In this document: piece after piece, positions 9,391 to 18,221 of the stretch
Position numbering within the stretch: the first letter of the stretch is position 1
Layout: each line of letters begins with the position of its first letter
Assembly: GCF_030285665.1 (NCBI RefSeq)
Contig: NZ_CP127295.1
Location: 1,054,001 to 1,118,000 of the forward strand
Reading direction: 5' to 3'
Source of the DNA: Amycolatopsis mongoliensis
GTDB lineage: Bacteria > Actinomycetota > Actinomycetes > Mycobacteriales > Pseudonocardiaceae
Length of the DNA stretch: 64,000 bases
Notes under the pieces: model-generated
The model's database searches: none
Told to the model about the DNA's origin: nothing
What the model saw: only the letters and a program-made list of their open reading frames with translations
Made by a program: the position numbers and the translations under genes

Positions 9391-10257
9391 ATGCGGGTCA
9401 CCAACGGCGGTGTCAAGCGAATCCTGACCGTGCTCGCCGCGGCGCTCACCTTCGGCGCCGCCGCGCCGGCGGTCGCCGACGCGGCGCCGGGCAGCGGATG
9501 GAACGACTGGGGCTGCCGTCCGTCGGCCACGCACCCGCAGCCCGTCGTGCTCGTGCACGGTCTCGGCGCGAACGACACCGTCAACTGGTTCTTCCACGCG
9601 CCGAAGATCGCCGCCCAGGGCTACTGCGTCTTCTCGCTGACGTACGGCACCGGCATCCTCGGCCCCGGCGTCGGCGGGCTCGCGTCGATGCGCGACAGCG
9701 CCGCCCAGCTCGGCCGGTTCGTCGACCGGGTGCGGTCCGCGACCGGCGCGGCGAAGGTCGACATCGTCGGCCACTCCGAGGGCAGCACGATGCCCGCGTA
9801 CTACCTGAAGTACGGCGGCGGCGCGGCGAAGGTCGCGCACTTCGCCGGCTTCGGCGCGAACTACCGCGGCACCACCCTCGGCGGCCTCGACGCGCTGGCC
9901 AAGGCGCTGCTGACCACGGTGCCCGGGCTCGGCGCGATCGTGCGGACGGCGTGCGGCGCGTGCACGGAGTACCTGGCACCGTCGGCCTTCCTGGACGACC
10001 TCGCCCGCGGCGGCGTGCACGTCGCCGGCCCGGCGTACACGAGCATCGTGAGCAAGTACGACGAGGTCGTCACGCCGTACACCAGCGGCATCCTGAACGA
10101 GCCGGGCGCGACGGACGTCGTGCTGCAGGACTTCTGCCCGTCCGATGCTTCGGGTCACCTGAGCCAGGCGATCGACCCGAACGTCACCGGCCTGATCCTG
10201 CACGCGCTCGACGCGTCCTACACGCCGAAGTGCACGCCGTTCACGCTGCCGCTCTGA
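9391..10257 (+). CDS. Secreted lipase/esterase (alpha/beta-hydrolase)
   Basis: This is a secreted alpha/beta-hydrolase of 288 residues, similar to actinobacterial class 2 lipases. A signal peptide is evident: MRVTNGGVKR, a hydrophobic core, then AVADAAPG with likely cleavage near residue 32. The oxyanion region VLVHGLG, the nucleophile elbow GHSEG, an Asp in SKYDEVV and a late His in ASGHLSQ form the triad. Several cysteine pairs suit an extracellular protein. GGAGG lies nine bases upstream of the chosen ATG. It is monocistronic; its stop codon and that of hutI share the palindrome CTGACCGGTCAG. Confidence 0.9.
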   Translation: MRVTNGGVKRILTVLAAALTFGAAAPAVADAAPGSGWNDWGCRPSATHPQPVVLVHGLGANDTVNWFFHAPKIAAQGYCVFSLTYGTGILGPGVGGLASMRDSAAQLGRFVDRVRSATGAAKVDIVGHSEGSTMPAYYLKYGGGAAKVAHFAGFGANYRGTTLGGLDALAKALLTTVPGLGAIVRTACGACTEYLAPSAFLDDLARGGVHVAGPAYTSIVSKYDEVVTPYTSGILNEPGATDVVLQDFCPSDASGHLSQAIDPNVTGLILHALDASYTPKCTPFTLPL

Positions 10258-10261
10258 CCGG

Positions 10262-11407
10262 TCAGCGCACTCGATCTCCGGCGCGCCACACCGATTTCGT
10301 GAGCGGCACGCCCGGCCGGTAGGCCAGGTGCGTCACCGAAGGCGCGTCGAGGACGTGGACGTCCGCCCGGGCTCCCGGGTGCAGGACGCCCACGTCCTCG
10401 CGGCGCAACGCCTTCGCCCCGCCCGCCGTCGCCGCCCAGACCGCTTCCTCGATCGTCATCCGCATCTGCAGCACCGCCGTCGCCACGCAGAACGCCATCG
10501 ACGTCGTGTACGAGCTGCCCGGATTGGCGTTGCTGGCCAGCGCGACGGTCGCGCCCGCGTCGAGCAGCCGCCGGGCCGGAGCGAGCGGCTGGCGGGTCGA
10601 CAAATCGCATGCGGGCAGCAAAGTCGCCACGGTGTCCGAAGCGGCCAGGGCCTCGACGTCGGCGTCGCTCAAGTAGGTGCAGTGGTCGACACTGGCCGCG
10701 CCGAGTTCGACGGCCAGCCGTACGCCCGGGCCTTCACCGAGCTGGTTGCCGTGCACGCGCAGGCCGAGCCCGCGCTCGGCGGCGGCTTTCAGGACCCGCG
10801 TCGACTGGGCCTCGTCGAACGCACCGGTCTCGCAGAAGACGTCCGCCCAGCGCACGCTTCCCGCGACGGCGTCGAGCATCTCGCCGCAGACCAGGTCCAC
10901 ATAGGACTCGGCATCGGCACCCGGCGGGACCAGGTGCGCGCCGAGGAACGTGACCTCGTCGGCCACCTCCCCGGCGATCCGGGCGCTCCGGGCCTCGTCC
11001 GCGACCGTGAGGCCGTAGCCCGTCTTGGTCTCCAGGCAGGTCGTCCCTTGCCGGGACGCTTCGTCGACATGGCGACGCAGGTTCGCCGCCAGCTGCTCGT
11101 CGGTCGCCTCCCGCGTCGCGCCGACGGTGATCGCGATTCCGCCCGCCGTGTAGGGCTTTCCGGCCATCCGCGCCTCGAACTCGGCGGTGCGGTCGCCGGC
11201 GAAGACGAGGTGCGTGTGGCTGTCGACCCAGCCGGGGAGCACCGCGCGGCCTTCGACGTCGACACGCTCGTCGGCGTCCGGCGCCTGGCTCGCGGCACCC
11301 ACCCACGCGATTTTCGGGCCTTCGATGACCAGGGCGGCGTCGGTGAGCCTCCCCAGCTCGGGATCGTTGGTCGTCAGCTCGCCGATCCCCGTGATCAGGA
11401 CTGCCAC
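10262..11407 (-). CDS. hutI: Imidazolonepropionase
   Basis: This enzyme opens 4-imidazolone-5-propionate to N-formimidoyl-L-glutamate, the third step of histidine breakdown. At 381 residues it has normal length. It is an amidohydrolase-superfamily metalloenzyme with [12 protein letters not shown] (metal-binding HxH), the substrate-site run KTGYGL, a later metal His in RVHGNQL, and ASNANPGS. It overlaps the hutF 3' end by 13 nt, so hutU, the M20 gene, hutF and hutI form one transcriptional unit read in that order. Confidence 0.96.
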   Translation of the reverse strand: MAVLITGIGELTTNDPELGRLTDAALVIEGPKIAWVGAASQAPDADERVDVEGRAVLPGWVDSHTHLVFAGDRTAEFEARMAGKPYTAGGIAITVGATREATDEQLAANLRRHVDEASRQGTTCLETKTGYGLTVADEARSARIAGEVADEVTFLGAHLVPPGADAESYVDLVCGEMLDAVAGSVRWADVFCETGAFDEAQSTRVLKAAAERGLGLRVHGNQLGEGPGVRLAVELGAASVDHCTYLSDADVEALAASDTVATLLPACDLSTRQPLAPARRLLDAGATVALASNANPGSSYTTSMAFCVATAVLQMRMTIEEAVWAATAGGAKALRREDVGVLHPGARADVHVLDAPSVTHLAYRPGVPLTKSVWRAGDRVR

Positions 11408-12696
11408 AGTGCCTCGATCTCCTTCGCCAGGACGGATTCCGGTCGCTCGACCAGCTGGTGTTCACCTTCCCGCACGACCTCGCGGCCCGCCACCACGACG
11501 TGCCGGACGTCGGCCCCGGACGCCGCGAACACCACTCCCGACGGCTCGATCCCGGCCGTCCGGACCGAGTCCAGGCCGACCGTCACGAAGTCCGCGCCCG
11601 CCCCCTCTTCGAGGCGGCCGACCTCGGGCCAGCCGACGGCTGCGTGGTCGGTGCCCGCCTCCAGCAGCTCCTCGGCGGTGAACCGGCCGCGTTCCTCGCT
11701 GGCCAGGCGGTCGTCCAGCTCCAGCGCGCGGGTTTCCTCGAAGGCGTCGACGACGGCGTTGGAGTCGCTGCCGATGCTCAGCCGCACCCCGGCATCCCGC
11801 AGCGCGCGGGCCGGGCCGATACCGTCACCGAGGTCGCGTTCGGTGGTCGGGCAGAAGCACGCCCCGACCCGGAACTCGCCGAGCCACCGCACGTCCCGGT
11901 CGGTGAGGTGGGTCGCGTGCACGACGGTGAGCCGCTCGTCGAGCACGCCGTGGTCCCACAGCAGCCCGGTCGGGGTGAATCCGGTGGCCGCTTCGCACTG
12001 CTCGTTCTCGGCCCGCTGCTCCGACAAGTGGATGTGCAACGGCCGGCTCCCGGGTACCGCGTTGTCCACTTCGGACAATTGGTCTTCGGGGACCGCGCGT
12101 ACGGAGTGGATCGCTCCACCGGCCCGGAACAGGTCGCCTTCCTTCAGTTCCCCGACGCGTGAGGCCCAGGCCGAAGCCGAACCGTCGGAGAACCGCTGCT
12201 GGACCTCGTCCGGCTCGACGCCGATGCCGCCCGCGAGGTAACACGTGTCCAGGAGCGTCAGCCGGATCCCGGCGTCCGCGGCGGCCTGGCGCAGGGCCTC
12301 CCCCATCGCGTTCGGGTCGGCGTACGGCTTCCCGCCGGGCGCGTGGTGCAGGTAGTGGAACTCGCCCACACTCGTGTACCCGCCCAGGACCATCTCGGCG
12401 TAGACGCCGCGCGCCAGCCGGTAGTACGTGTCGGGGTCGAGCCGCGCGGCCAGCGAGTACATCCGCTCGCGCCACGTCCAGAACGTGCCGCGCTCGTGGT
12501 GCGTCCGGCCCCGCAGGGCCCGGTGGAAGGCGTGCGAATGCCCGTTCGCGAAGCCCGGCAGCGTCAGTCCGTCGAGCACTGTCCCGGCCCGCGGCGAACC
12601 GGGCGTCACCGCGGTGATCCGCCCGTCGGCGACGTCGATCCGCACCCCGGCGGCGATCCCGCCGGGCAGCCACGCCTGTGCGCACCAGAAAGTCAT
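11395..12696 (-). CDS. hutF: Formimidoylglutamate deiminase
   Basis: HutF deaminates N-formimidoyl-L-glutamate to N-formyl-L-glutamate plus ammonia, the fourth step of the five-step histidine route. It has 433 residues and the amidohydrolase fold, with [16 protein letters not shown] near residue 50, HIHLSEQ and HATHLTD in the middle, and the metal Asp in IGSDSNAV. It overlaps the M20 peptidase gene upstream (ATGA) and hutI downstream. The presence of hutF rather than hutE indicates the N-formylglutamate variant of the pathway. Confidence 0.95.
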   Translation of the reverse strand: MTFWCAQAWLPGGIAAGVRIDVADGRITAVTPGSPRAGTVLDGLTLPGFANGHSHAFHRALRGRTHHERGTFWTWRERMYSLAARLDPDTYYRLARGVYAEMVLGGYTSVGEFHYLHHAPGGKPYADPNAMGEALRQAAADAGIRLTLLDTCYLAGGIGVEPDEVQQRFSDGSASAWASRVGELKEGDLFRAGGAIHSVRAVPEDQLSEVDNAVPGSRPLHIHLSEQRAENEQCEAATGFTPTGLLWDHGVLDERLTVVHATHLTDRDVRWLGEFRVGACFCPTTERDLGDGIGPARALRDAGVRLSIGSDSNAVVDAFEETRALELDDRLASEERGRFTAEELLEAGTDHAAVGWPEVGRLEEGAGADFVTVGLDSVRTAGIEPSGVVFAASGADVRHVVVAGREVVREGEHQLVERPESVLAKEIEALWQS

Positions 12697-13889
12697 CGCG
12701 CCAGCTGCTCCAGGACGTCCGCAAGGGCCTTCGCGCCGGCTTCGACGTCGGCCGCCTCGGCGAACTCCTCCGGCGAGTGACTGATCCCGGTCGGGTTGCG
12801 CACGTAGAGCATCCCCGCCGGGACGAACCCGGCGAGGATCGCGGCGTCGTGCCCGGCGCCGGTCGGCAGCTCCGGCGGCCCGCCGAGCCAGCCGCCGAGG
12901 TCACGGCGCAGGGCGTCGTCGAACACGACATCGCCCGAGTAGGACTCCCGGGTCACCGTGACCCGGCAGCCCTCCTCTTCCGCGGCGGCGGCCGCGGCCC
13001 GGCTGATCTCGCCGACCAGCTCGGGCGTGCCCGGGCCGGGCACCCGCGCGTCGAGCCACAGGTCCACTGTGGACGCGATGACGTTGGTGCCGCCGGGGGT
13101 CGGCACGAGCCGGCCGACGGTCGCCCGCGCGTCCGGCACGGCCGAAGCGAGCCGCCGGACGGCGGTGACCGTCGCGGCGGCCGGCAGCATCGGGTCGGCC
13201 CGGTCGGCCAGCAGCGTCGCCCCGGCGTGGTTCCCCTGCCCCGCGAAGGAGAACCGCCACCGGCCGTGCGCGATCACCGTGCTGCCGACGGCCACCGGCG
13301 CACCGAGGTCGATGAGCCCTCGCCCCTGCTCGACGTGCAGTTCGACGAACCGGCCGATCCGGTCGAGGCGCTCCGGGTCCGGCCCGATCCGGGCCGGGTC
13401 GAAGCCGGCCTTCGCGGCCGCTTCCGCGAAGGTGACGCCGTCGGCGTCCCGCAGGCCGCGCGCCTTGTCGGCGTCGATGGTGCCGGTGAGCAGCCGCGAG
13501 CCGAGGCACGGGACGCCGAACCGGCCACCCTCCTCCTCGGCGAACACCACGACGGCGAGCGGCTTGCGCGGCCGGAACCCCTTGACTTGCAAGGCTTCCA
13601 CGGCGGCCAGCGCGCTCGCGACCCCGAGCGGGCCGTCGAACGCACCACCGCCGGGCACCGAGTCGAGGTGGCTGCCGGTGACGACGGCACCCCGGCCCGG
13701 CGGGCCCCACCAGGCCCAGATGTTGCCGTTGCGGTCGGTCTCGACGTCGAGTTCGAGGCCCAGCGCGCGCTCGACGAACCACGCGCGCAGGTCCTGTTCC
13801 GGCCCGTCGAAGGCGTGCCGCGAGTAGCCGCCGCGCTTCGGGTCGCGCCCGACGTCGCCGATCTCGGCCAGCAGCCCGGAAGCCGTCAC
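12693..13889 (-). CDS. M20-family amidohydrolase (allantoate/N-carbamoyl amino acid hydrolase-like) in hut operon
   Basis: This is a dinuclear-zinc amidohydrolase of 398 residues related to allantoate amidohydrolase and N-carbamoyl-L-amino-acid hydrolase. Metal-binding motifs are [15 protein letters not shown] near residue 72, AEEEGGRFG near 115, HVEQGRGL near 180, and a C-terminal HSPEEF. GTG is chosen for its GTGA overlap with hutU; the gene also overlaps hutF by ATGA. No canonical HutG is present, so this enzyme probably removes the formyl group from N-formylglutamate. The same order, as I recall it, occurs in Streptomyces hut clusters. The substrate is inference. Confidence 0.85.
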   Translation of the reverse strand: MTASGLLAEIGDVGRDPKRGGYSRHAFDGPEQDLRAWFVERALGLELDVETDRNGNIWAWWGPPGRGAVVTGSHLDSVPGGGAFDGPLGVASALAAVEALQVKGFRPRKPLAVVVFAEEEGGRFGVPCLGSRLLTGTIDADKARGLRDADGVTFAEAAAKAGFDPARIGPDPERLDRIGRFVELHVEQGRGLIDLGAPVAVGSTVIAHGRWRFSFAGQGNHAGATLLADRADPMLPAAATVTAVRRLASAVPDARATVGRLVPTPGGTNVIASTVDLWLDARVPGPGTPELVGEISRAAAAAAEEEGCRVTVTRESYSGDVVFDDALRRDLGGWLGGPPELPTGAGHDAAILAGFVPAGMLYVRNPTGISHSPEEFAEAADVEAGAKALADVLEQLAR

Positions 13890-15538
13890 GCGTCCTCCCG
13901 CATCGGCACGCGCACCCCACGCTCGTCGGCGACTTCGGCAGCGCGGTCGTAACCGGCGTCGACGTGCCGGATGACGCCCATGCCCGGGTCGTTGGTGAGG
14001 ACCCGCTCCAGCTTCTGCGCGGCCAGCGGCGTCCCGTCGGCGACGCTGACCTGGCCGGCGTGGATCGAGCGGCCCATGCCGACACCGCCGCCGTGGTGGA
14101 TCGACACCCAGCTGGCGCCGGACGAGGTGTTGACCAGCGCGTTGAGCAGCGGCCAGTCGGCGATCGCGTCGGAGCCGTCGGCCATGCCCTCGGTCTCGCG
14201 GTACGGCGAGGCGACGCTGCCGGAGTCGAGGTGGTCGCGCCCGATGACGACCGGCGCCTTCAGCTCGCCGCTGGCGACCATCTCGTTGAACCGCAGGCCG
14301 GCCAGGTGCCGCTCGCCGTAGCCGAGCCAGCAGATCCGGGCGGGCAGGCCCTGGAACGCCACGCGTTCCCCCGCGAGCCGGATCCAGCGGGCGAGGGATT
14401 CGTTCTCCGGGAACAGGTCCAGCATCGCCCGGTCGGTCGCGGCGATGTCCTCGGGGTCGCCGGACAGCGCGGCCCAGCGGAACGGGCCGTTGCCCTCGCA
14501 GAACAGCGGGCGGATGTAGGCGGGCACGAACCCGGGGAAGTCGAACGCCCGCTCGCAGCCGCCGAGCTTCGCCTCGCCGCGCAGCGAGTTGCCGTAGTCG
14601 AAGACCTCCGCGCCCTTGTCGAGGAAGCCGAGCATGGCGTCGACGTGGTCGGCCATCGACTCGCGCGAGCGGTCGGTGAACTCGTCGGGCTTCTTGGCCG
14701 CGTAGTCGTGCCAGTCCTCGACGCTGACGCCCTTGGGCAGGTACGAAAGCGGGTCGTGCGCGGACGTCTGGTCGGTGACGATGTCGACCTCGACGCCGCG
14801 GCGCAGCAGCTCCGGCAGCACCTCGGCGGCGTTGCCGACGACGCCGACCGACAGCGGCCGTTTCTCCTGCTTCGCCTTGGTGACGCGGGCGATGGCGTCG
14901 TCGAGGTCGTCGGCGACCTCGTCGAGGTAGCGCGTCTCGACGCGGCGGTGCGCGCGCTGCGGGTCGCACTCGACGACGAGCGCGACGCCGTCGTTCATGG
15001 TCACGGCGAGGGGTTGCGCGCCGCCCATGCCGCCAAGCCCGGCGGTGACGGTGAGCGTGCCTTTCAGCGTGCCGCCGAACTTCTTCTTCGCGACGGCGGC
15101 GAACGTCTCGTAGGTGCCCTGGAGGATGCCCTGGGTGCCGATGTAGATCCACGACCCGGCCGTCATCTGGCCGTACATCGTCAGGCCCTGCTGCTCCAGG
15201 CGACGGAACTCCGGCCAGGTCGCCCAGTCGCCGACCAGGTTCGAATTGGCGATGAGCACGCGCGGCGCCCACTCGTGCGTGCGGAACACGCCGACCGGCT
15301 TGCCGGACTGCACGAGCAGCGTCTCGTCGACGTCCAAAGTGGTCAGTTCGCGGGTGATCGCGTCGAAGCTGGCCCAGTTGCGCGCGGCCTTGCCGGTGCC
15401 GCCGTAGACGACCAGGTCCTCGGGCCGCTCGGCGACGTCGGGGTCGAGGTTGTTGTGGAACATGCGCAGCGCGGCTTCGGTCTGCCACGACTTGGCGGTG
15501 AGCTGGGTGCCGCGGGCGGCACGGACTACGCGGGACAT
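13886..15538 (-). CDS. hutU: Urocanate hydratase
   Basis: Urocanase hydrates urocanate to 4-imidazolone-5-propionate using tightly bound NAD+ as an electrophile. The protein has 550 residues, the usual size. Landmarks include [13 protein letters not shown] near residue 40, the glycine-rich [11 protein letters not shown] near 155, the active-site cysteine region [10 protein letters not shown], and [11 protein letters not shown] near the end. ATG at 15538 is preferred because GGAGG precedes it by five bases; a longer reading would run into the intergenic hairpin. It is the first gene of the hutU-M20-hutF-hutI unit. Confidence 0.97.
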   Translation of the reverse strand: MSRVVRAARGTQLTAKSWQTEAALRMFHNNLDPDVAERPEDLVVYGGTGKAARNWASFDAITRELTTLDVDETLLVQSGKPVGVFRTHEWAPRVLIANSNLVGDWATWPEFRRLEQQGLTMYGQMTAGSWIYIGTQGILQGTYETFAAVAKKKFGGTLKGTLTVTAGLGGMGGAQPLAVTMNDGVALVVECDPQRAHRRVETRYLDEVADDLDDAIARVTKAKQEKRPLSVGVVGNAAEVLPELLRRGVEVDIVTDQTSAHDPLSYLPKGVSVEDWHDYAAKKPDEFTDRSRESMADHVDAMLGFLDKGAEVFDYGNSLRGEAKLGGCERAFDFPGFVPAYIRPLFCEGNGPFRWAALSGDPEDIAATDRAMLDLFPENESLARWIRLAGERVAFQGLPARICWLGYGERHLAGLRFNEMVASGELKAPVVIGRDHLDSGSVASPYRETEGMADGSDAIADWPLLNALVNTSSGASWVSIHHGGGVGMGRSIHAGQVSVADGTPLAAQKLERVLTNDPGMGVIRHVDAGYDRAAEVADERGVRVPMREDA

Positions 15539-15557
15539 CAGACCTCCAGGTAGGCGC

Positions 15558-15601
15558 TCGTGAGTGTTTAGGGCGGTTAGAACCGCCCTAAACACTCACG
15601 A
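15558..15601. repeat. 21-bp perfect palindrome between hutU and hutH
   Basis: Arms 15558-15578 and 15581-15601 are exact reverse complements with a 2-nt centre. The arms contain GTGTTTAGGGCGGTT and are less GC-rich than their surroundings. The right arm contains the hutH stop codon (15596-15598). It can act as a hutH terminator or processing hairpin. I believe this palindrome type is frequent in Amycolatopsis intergenic regions, but cannot check. Confidence 0.75.
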
Positions 15602-17119
15602 CAGGCGGGCGGCGTCGAGGACGGCGCCGGAGCGGACGAGTTCTTCGGCGGCCGCGATCTCGGGCGCCAGGTGGCGGTCGGGGCCGGGGCCGGCGACCTT
15701 CGTGCGGAGCAGGTCCCGGACGCGGCCGGTGACCGGCGACGGCTCCAGCGGCGCGCGGAAGTCCAGCGCCCGGGCCGCCGTCAGCAGTTCGATGGCCAGC
15801 ACCGTGGTCAGGCCGTCGACGGCCTTGCGCAGCTTCCGCGCGGCCGACCAGCCCATGGAGACGTGGTCCTCCTGCATGGCGCTGCTCGGGATGGAGTCGA
15901 CGGACGCCGGGACCGCGAGCCGCTTGAGCTCGCTGACGATCGCGGCCTGCGTGTACTGGGCGATCATGTGGCCGGAGTCGACGCCGGGGTCGTGCGCGAG
16001 GAACGGCGGCAGTCCGTGGGAGCGGGCCTTGTCGAGCATCCGGTCGGTACGGCGCTCGGCGATGCTGGCGACGTCGGCGACCGGGATGGCCAGGAAGTCC
16101 AGCACGTACGCGACGGGCGCGCCGTGGAAGTTGCCGTTGGACTCGACGCGGCCGTCGGCCAGCACGACGGGATTGTCCACAGCGGACATCAGTTCGCGTT
16201 CGCCGACGAGCTCGGCGTGGGCGAGGCTGTCGCGCGCGGCGCCGTGGACCTGCGGGGCGCAGCGCAGCGAGTAGGCGTCCTGGACGCGGTTGCAGTCCGG
16301 GCCGCGGTGGCTCTCGACGATCTTCGATCCTTGGAGCGCTTTCCACATCCGCGCGGCGCTCAGCGCCTGGCCGGGGTGCGGGCGTAGGACTTGGAGGTCG
16401 GCGGCGAACGCGCGGTCGGTGCCGAGCAGCGCCTCGACGCTCATCGCCGCGGTGAGGTCCGCGATGTCGAAGAGCCGGTGCAGGTCGGCGGCGGCGAGCA
16501 GGAGCATGCCGAGCATGCCGTCGGTGCCGTTGGTGAGGGCGAGGCCCTCCTTCTCGGCGAGGACGACCGGCTCGATGCCGGCGTGCTTCAGCGCTTCGCC
16601 GGCCGGGACGACTTCGCCGCGGTACTCGACTTCGCCTTCGCCCATGAGCGCGAGCGCGACGGCGGCCAGCGGCGCGAGGTCACCGGAGCAGCCGAGCGAG
16701 CCGTACTCGTGGACGATCGGCGTGATGCCGGCGTTGAGCAGGGCCGCAAGCGTTTGCGCGGTGCCCGGGCGGACGCCGGTGTAGCCGCTGGCGAGGGTCC
16801 GGAGCCGCAGCAGCATGAGGCCGCGCACGACCTCGGTCTCGACGGCGGGTCCCGCCCCGGCGGCGTGCGAGCGGATCAGGCTGCGCTGCAGCGCAGTCCG
16901 GCTCTCGACGGGGATGTGACGGGTGGCGAGCGCGCCGAAGCCGGTCGAGACGCCGTAGGTGGGCGTGACGGCGTGAGCGAGGTTCTCGATGTGCTGGCGG
17001 GTCGCGGCGAGGTTCTTCTCGGCGGTGTCCGTGAGCCCGACCGGCGCGTGGCCGCGGACGACGTCGACGACCTGGGCGGCGGTCAGGGGTTCCGGGCCCA
17101 GGAGCACTTTTTCCGGCAT
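15596..17119 (-). CDS. hutH: Histidine ammonia-lyase
   Basis: HutH deaminates L-histidine to urocanate, the first committed step. The homotetrameric enzyme uses an MIO group formed from an internal tripeptide, here Cys144-Ser145-Gly146 within GSLGCSGDLAPL instead of the commoner Ala-Ser-Gly; the family signature allows either residue. Other landmarks are TPTYGVSTGFG near 52-62 and the late segment SMGWSAARKLR. The protein is 507 residues from ATG 17119; an in-frame GTG at 17134 would add five. It is separated from hutU by a palindrome and is probably co-regulated by the divergent IclR gene. Confidence 0.96.
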   Translation of the reverse strand: MPEKVLLGPEPLTAAQVVDVVRGHAPVGLTDTAEKNLAATRQHIENLAHAVTPTYGVSTGFGALATRHIPVESRTALQRSLIRSHAAGAGPAVETEVVRGLMLLRLRTLASGYTGVRPGTAQTLAALLNAGITPIVHEYGSLGCSGDLAPLAAVALALMGEGEVEYRGEVVPAGEALKHAGIEPVVLAEKEGLALTNGTDGMLGMLLLAAADLHRLFDIADLTAAMSVEALLGTDRAFAADLQVLRPHPGQALSAARMWKALQGSKIVESHRGPDCNRVQDAYSLRCAPQVHGAARDSLAHAELVGERELMSAVDNPVVLADGRVESNGNFHGAPVAYVLDFLAIPVADVASIAERRTDRMLDKARSHGLPPFLAHDPGVDSGHMIAQYTQAAIVSELKRLAVPASVDSIPSSAMQEDHVSMGWSAARKLRKAVDGLTTVLAIELLTAARALDFRAPLEPSPVTGRVRDLLRTKVAGPGPDRHLAPEIAAAEELVRSGAVLDAARLS

Positions 17120-17173
17120 GGCCCCATTGGACACGGCGTTTCCCGCTGGTGGGATGCCTCAACGAGTGGTTCT

Positions 17174-17189
17174 GTCTGGTATCCCAGAC
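17174..17189. promoter_or_regulatory. Candidate operator in the hutH-iclR divergent region
   Basis: The inverted repeat GTCTGG-TATC-CCAGAC lies 55-70 nt upstream of hutH and 123-138 nt upstream of the divergent IclR gene. IclR proteins usually bind such short palindromes between divergent genes. This is a candidate only. Confidence 0.4.
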
Positions 17190-17212
17190 TCAGCGGTTAC
17201 CCTGGCCCCAAC

Positions 17213-17295
17213 CGCCCCAATGTGGCGTTGGGTGCGTCAGACGCACCCAATGTGGCGTTCGGTGCGTCCCACGCACCGAACGCCACATTGGGGCG
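17213..17295. repeat. Compound palindrome with two alternative hairpins upstream of iclR
   Basis: The outer arms CGCCCCAATGTGGCGTT (17213-17229) and its complement (17279-17295) enclose a second copy of CCAATGTGGCGTT plus inner arms GGTGCGT/ACGCACC that appear twice. The region can fold as one long cruciform or as two tandem hairpins. It ends 16 nt before the IclR start, just upstream of its ribosome binding site. Confidence 0.75.
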
Positions 17296-17311
17296 CTGGA
17301 GGAGGTGAGCC

Positions 17312-18094
17312 GTGGGCGACAGCAGCGAGGTTCCGGCGCTGCGCCGCGGCCTGGCCGTACTGCGCCTGCTCGCGACGCGCCCCGGCCCGGTGACCGCGTC
17401 GGCGATCGCGCGCGAAGCGGGTCTCCCCCGGTCGACGACGTACCACCTGCTCAGCGAGCTCGAGGCGGCCGGGTTCGTCGTGCACCTGCCCGCGGAACGC
17501 CGGTACGGCCTGGGCATCGCGGCGTTCGAACTCGGCTCGGCCTACCTCCGCCACGACCCCCTCGAACGCCTGGCCGGGCCGTTGCTGCGCAAGCTCGTCG
17601 ACCGCGCCGGCCACACCGCGCACCTGGGCGTGCTGCACGGCAACGAGTCGCTGTACCTGATCAAGGAGCGCCCGGCCCGGCCGGAGACGCTGGTGACGGA
17701 GGTCGGTGTCCGGCTGCCGGCCCAGCTGACGGCGTCCGGCCGGGCGATCCTGCGGCACCTGCCGGCGCCGCACGTGAGGGCGTTGTTCCCGTCGGCGTCG
17801 GCGTTCGTGCTCCGCACCGGACGCGGTCCGCGCACCCTCGCCGAGCTGCGCCGGACATTGACGGCGGAGCGCCGGCTCGGCTGGTCGGTCGAGGACGGCC
17901 ACGTGACCGAAGGGTTCGCGTCGGTGGCAGCTCCGGTCTTCGACCACGGCGCCCGCCCGATGGCCGCGATCAGCGTGACCCTGCGCCACCACTGCGCGGC
18001 GGAGCCGTGCGCGGAGACGTGGCCGGAGCTGGCGGCCGAGGTGGCGAAGACGGCGGCTGAGCTGACCAGCCGGATCGGCGGCCACCCGGGCTGA
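17312..18094 (+). CDS. IclR-family transcriptional regulator, probable hut regulator
   Basis: This is a DNA-binding regulator of 260 residues with an N-terminal winged helix-turn-helix (about 8-65; VTASAIAREAGLPRSTTYHLL) and a C-terminal IclR effector domain (about 80-250; GNESLYLIKER, LTASGRAIL, and a late FASVAAPVFD). The GTG start has GGAGGAGGTG just upstream. It is divergent from hutH, which suggests that it senses histidine or urocanate and controls both transcription units of the hut cluster. That link rests on position alone. Confidence 0.88.
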   Translation: MGDSSEVPALRRGLAVLRLLATRPGPVTASAIAREAGLPRSTTYHLLSELEAAGFVVHLPAERRYGLGIAAFELGSAYLRHDPLERLAGPLLRKLVDRAGHTAHLGVLHGNESLYLIKERPARPETLVTEVGVRLPAQLTASGRAILRHLPAPHVRALFPSASAFVLRTGRGPRTLAELRRTLTAERRLGWSVEDGHVTEGFASVAAPVFDHGARPMAAISVTLRHHCAAEPCAETWPELAAEVAKTAAELTSRIGGHPG

Positions 18095-18221
18095 CGCGCT
18101 GGTGCGATCGGGGCAACTGTCACCGAACGGCTCGATTCCACTCCGCTGGGTTATTACCGTGACTGCAGAGCGGTATCGAGGGACACCGGCGAGTGGGGGC
18201 GCAAGGGGAAGGCGCCGGCTG

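Noticed and set aside
12693..15488. A minus-strand frame that seems to fuse hutU-region sequence to the M20 hydrolase (931 codons)
   Set aside because: The upstream part is the wrong frame of hutU. The true M20 start is the GTG overlapping the hutU stop codon.
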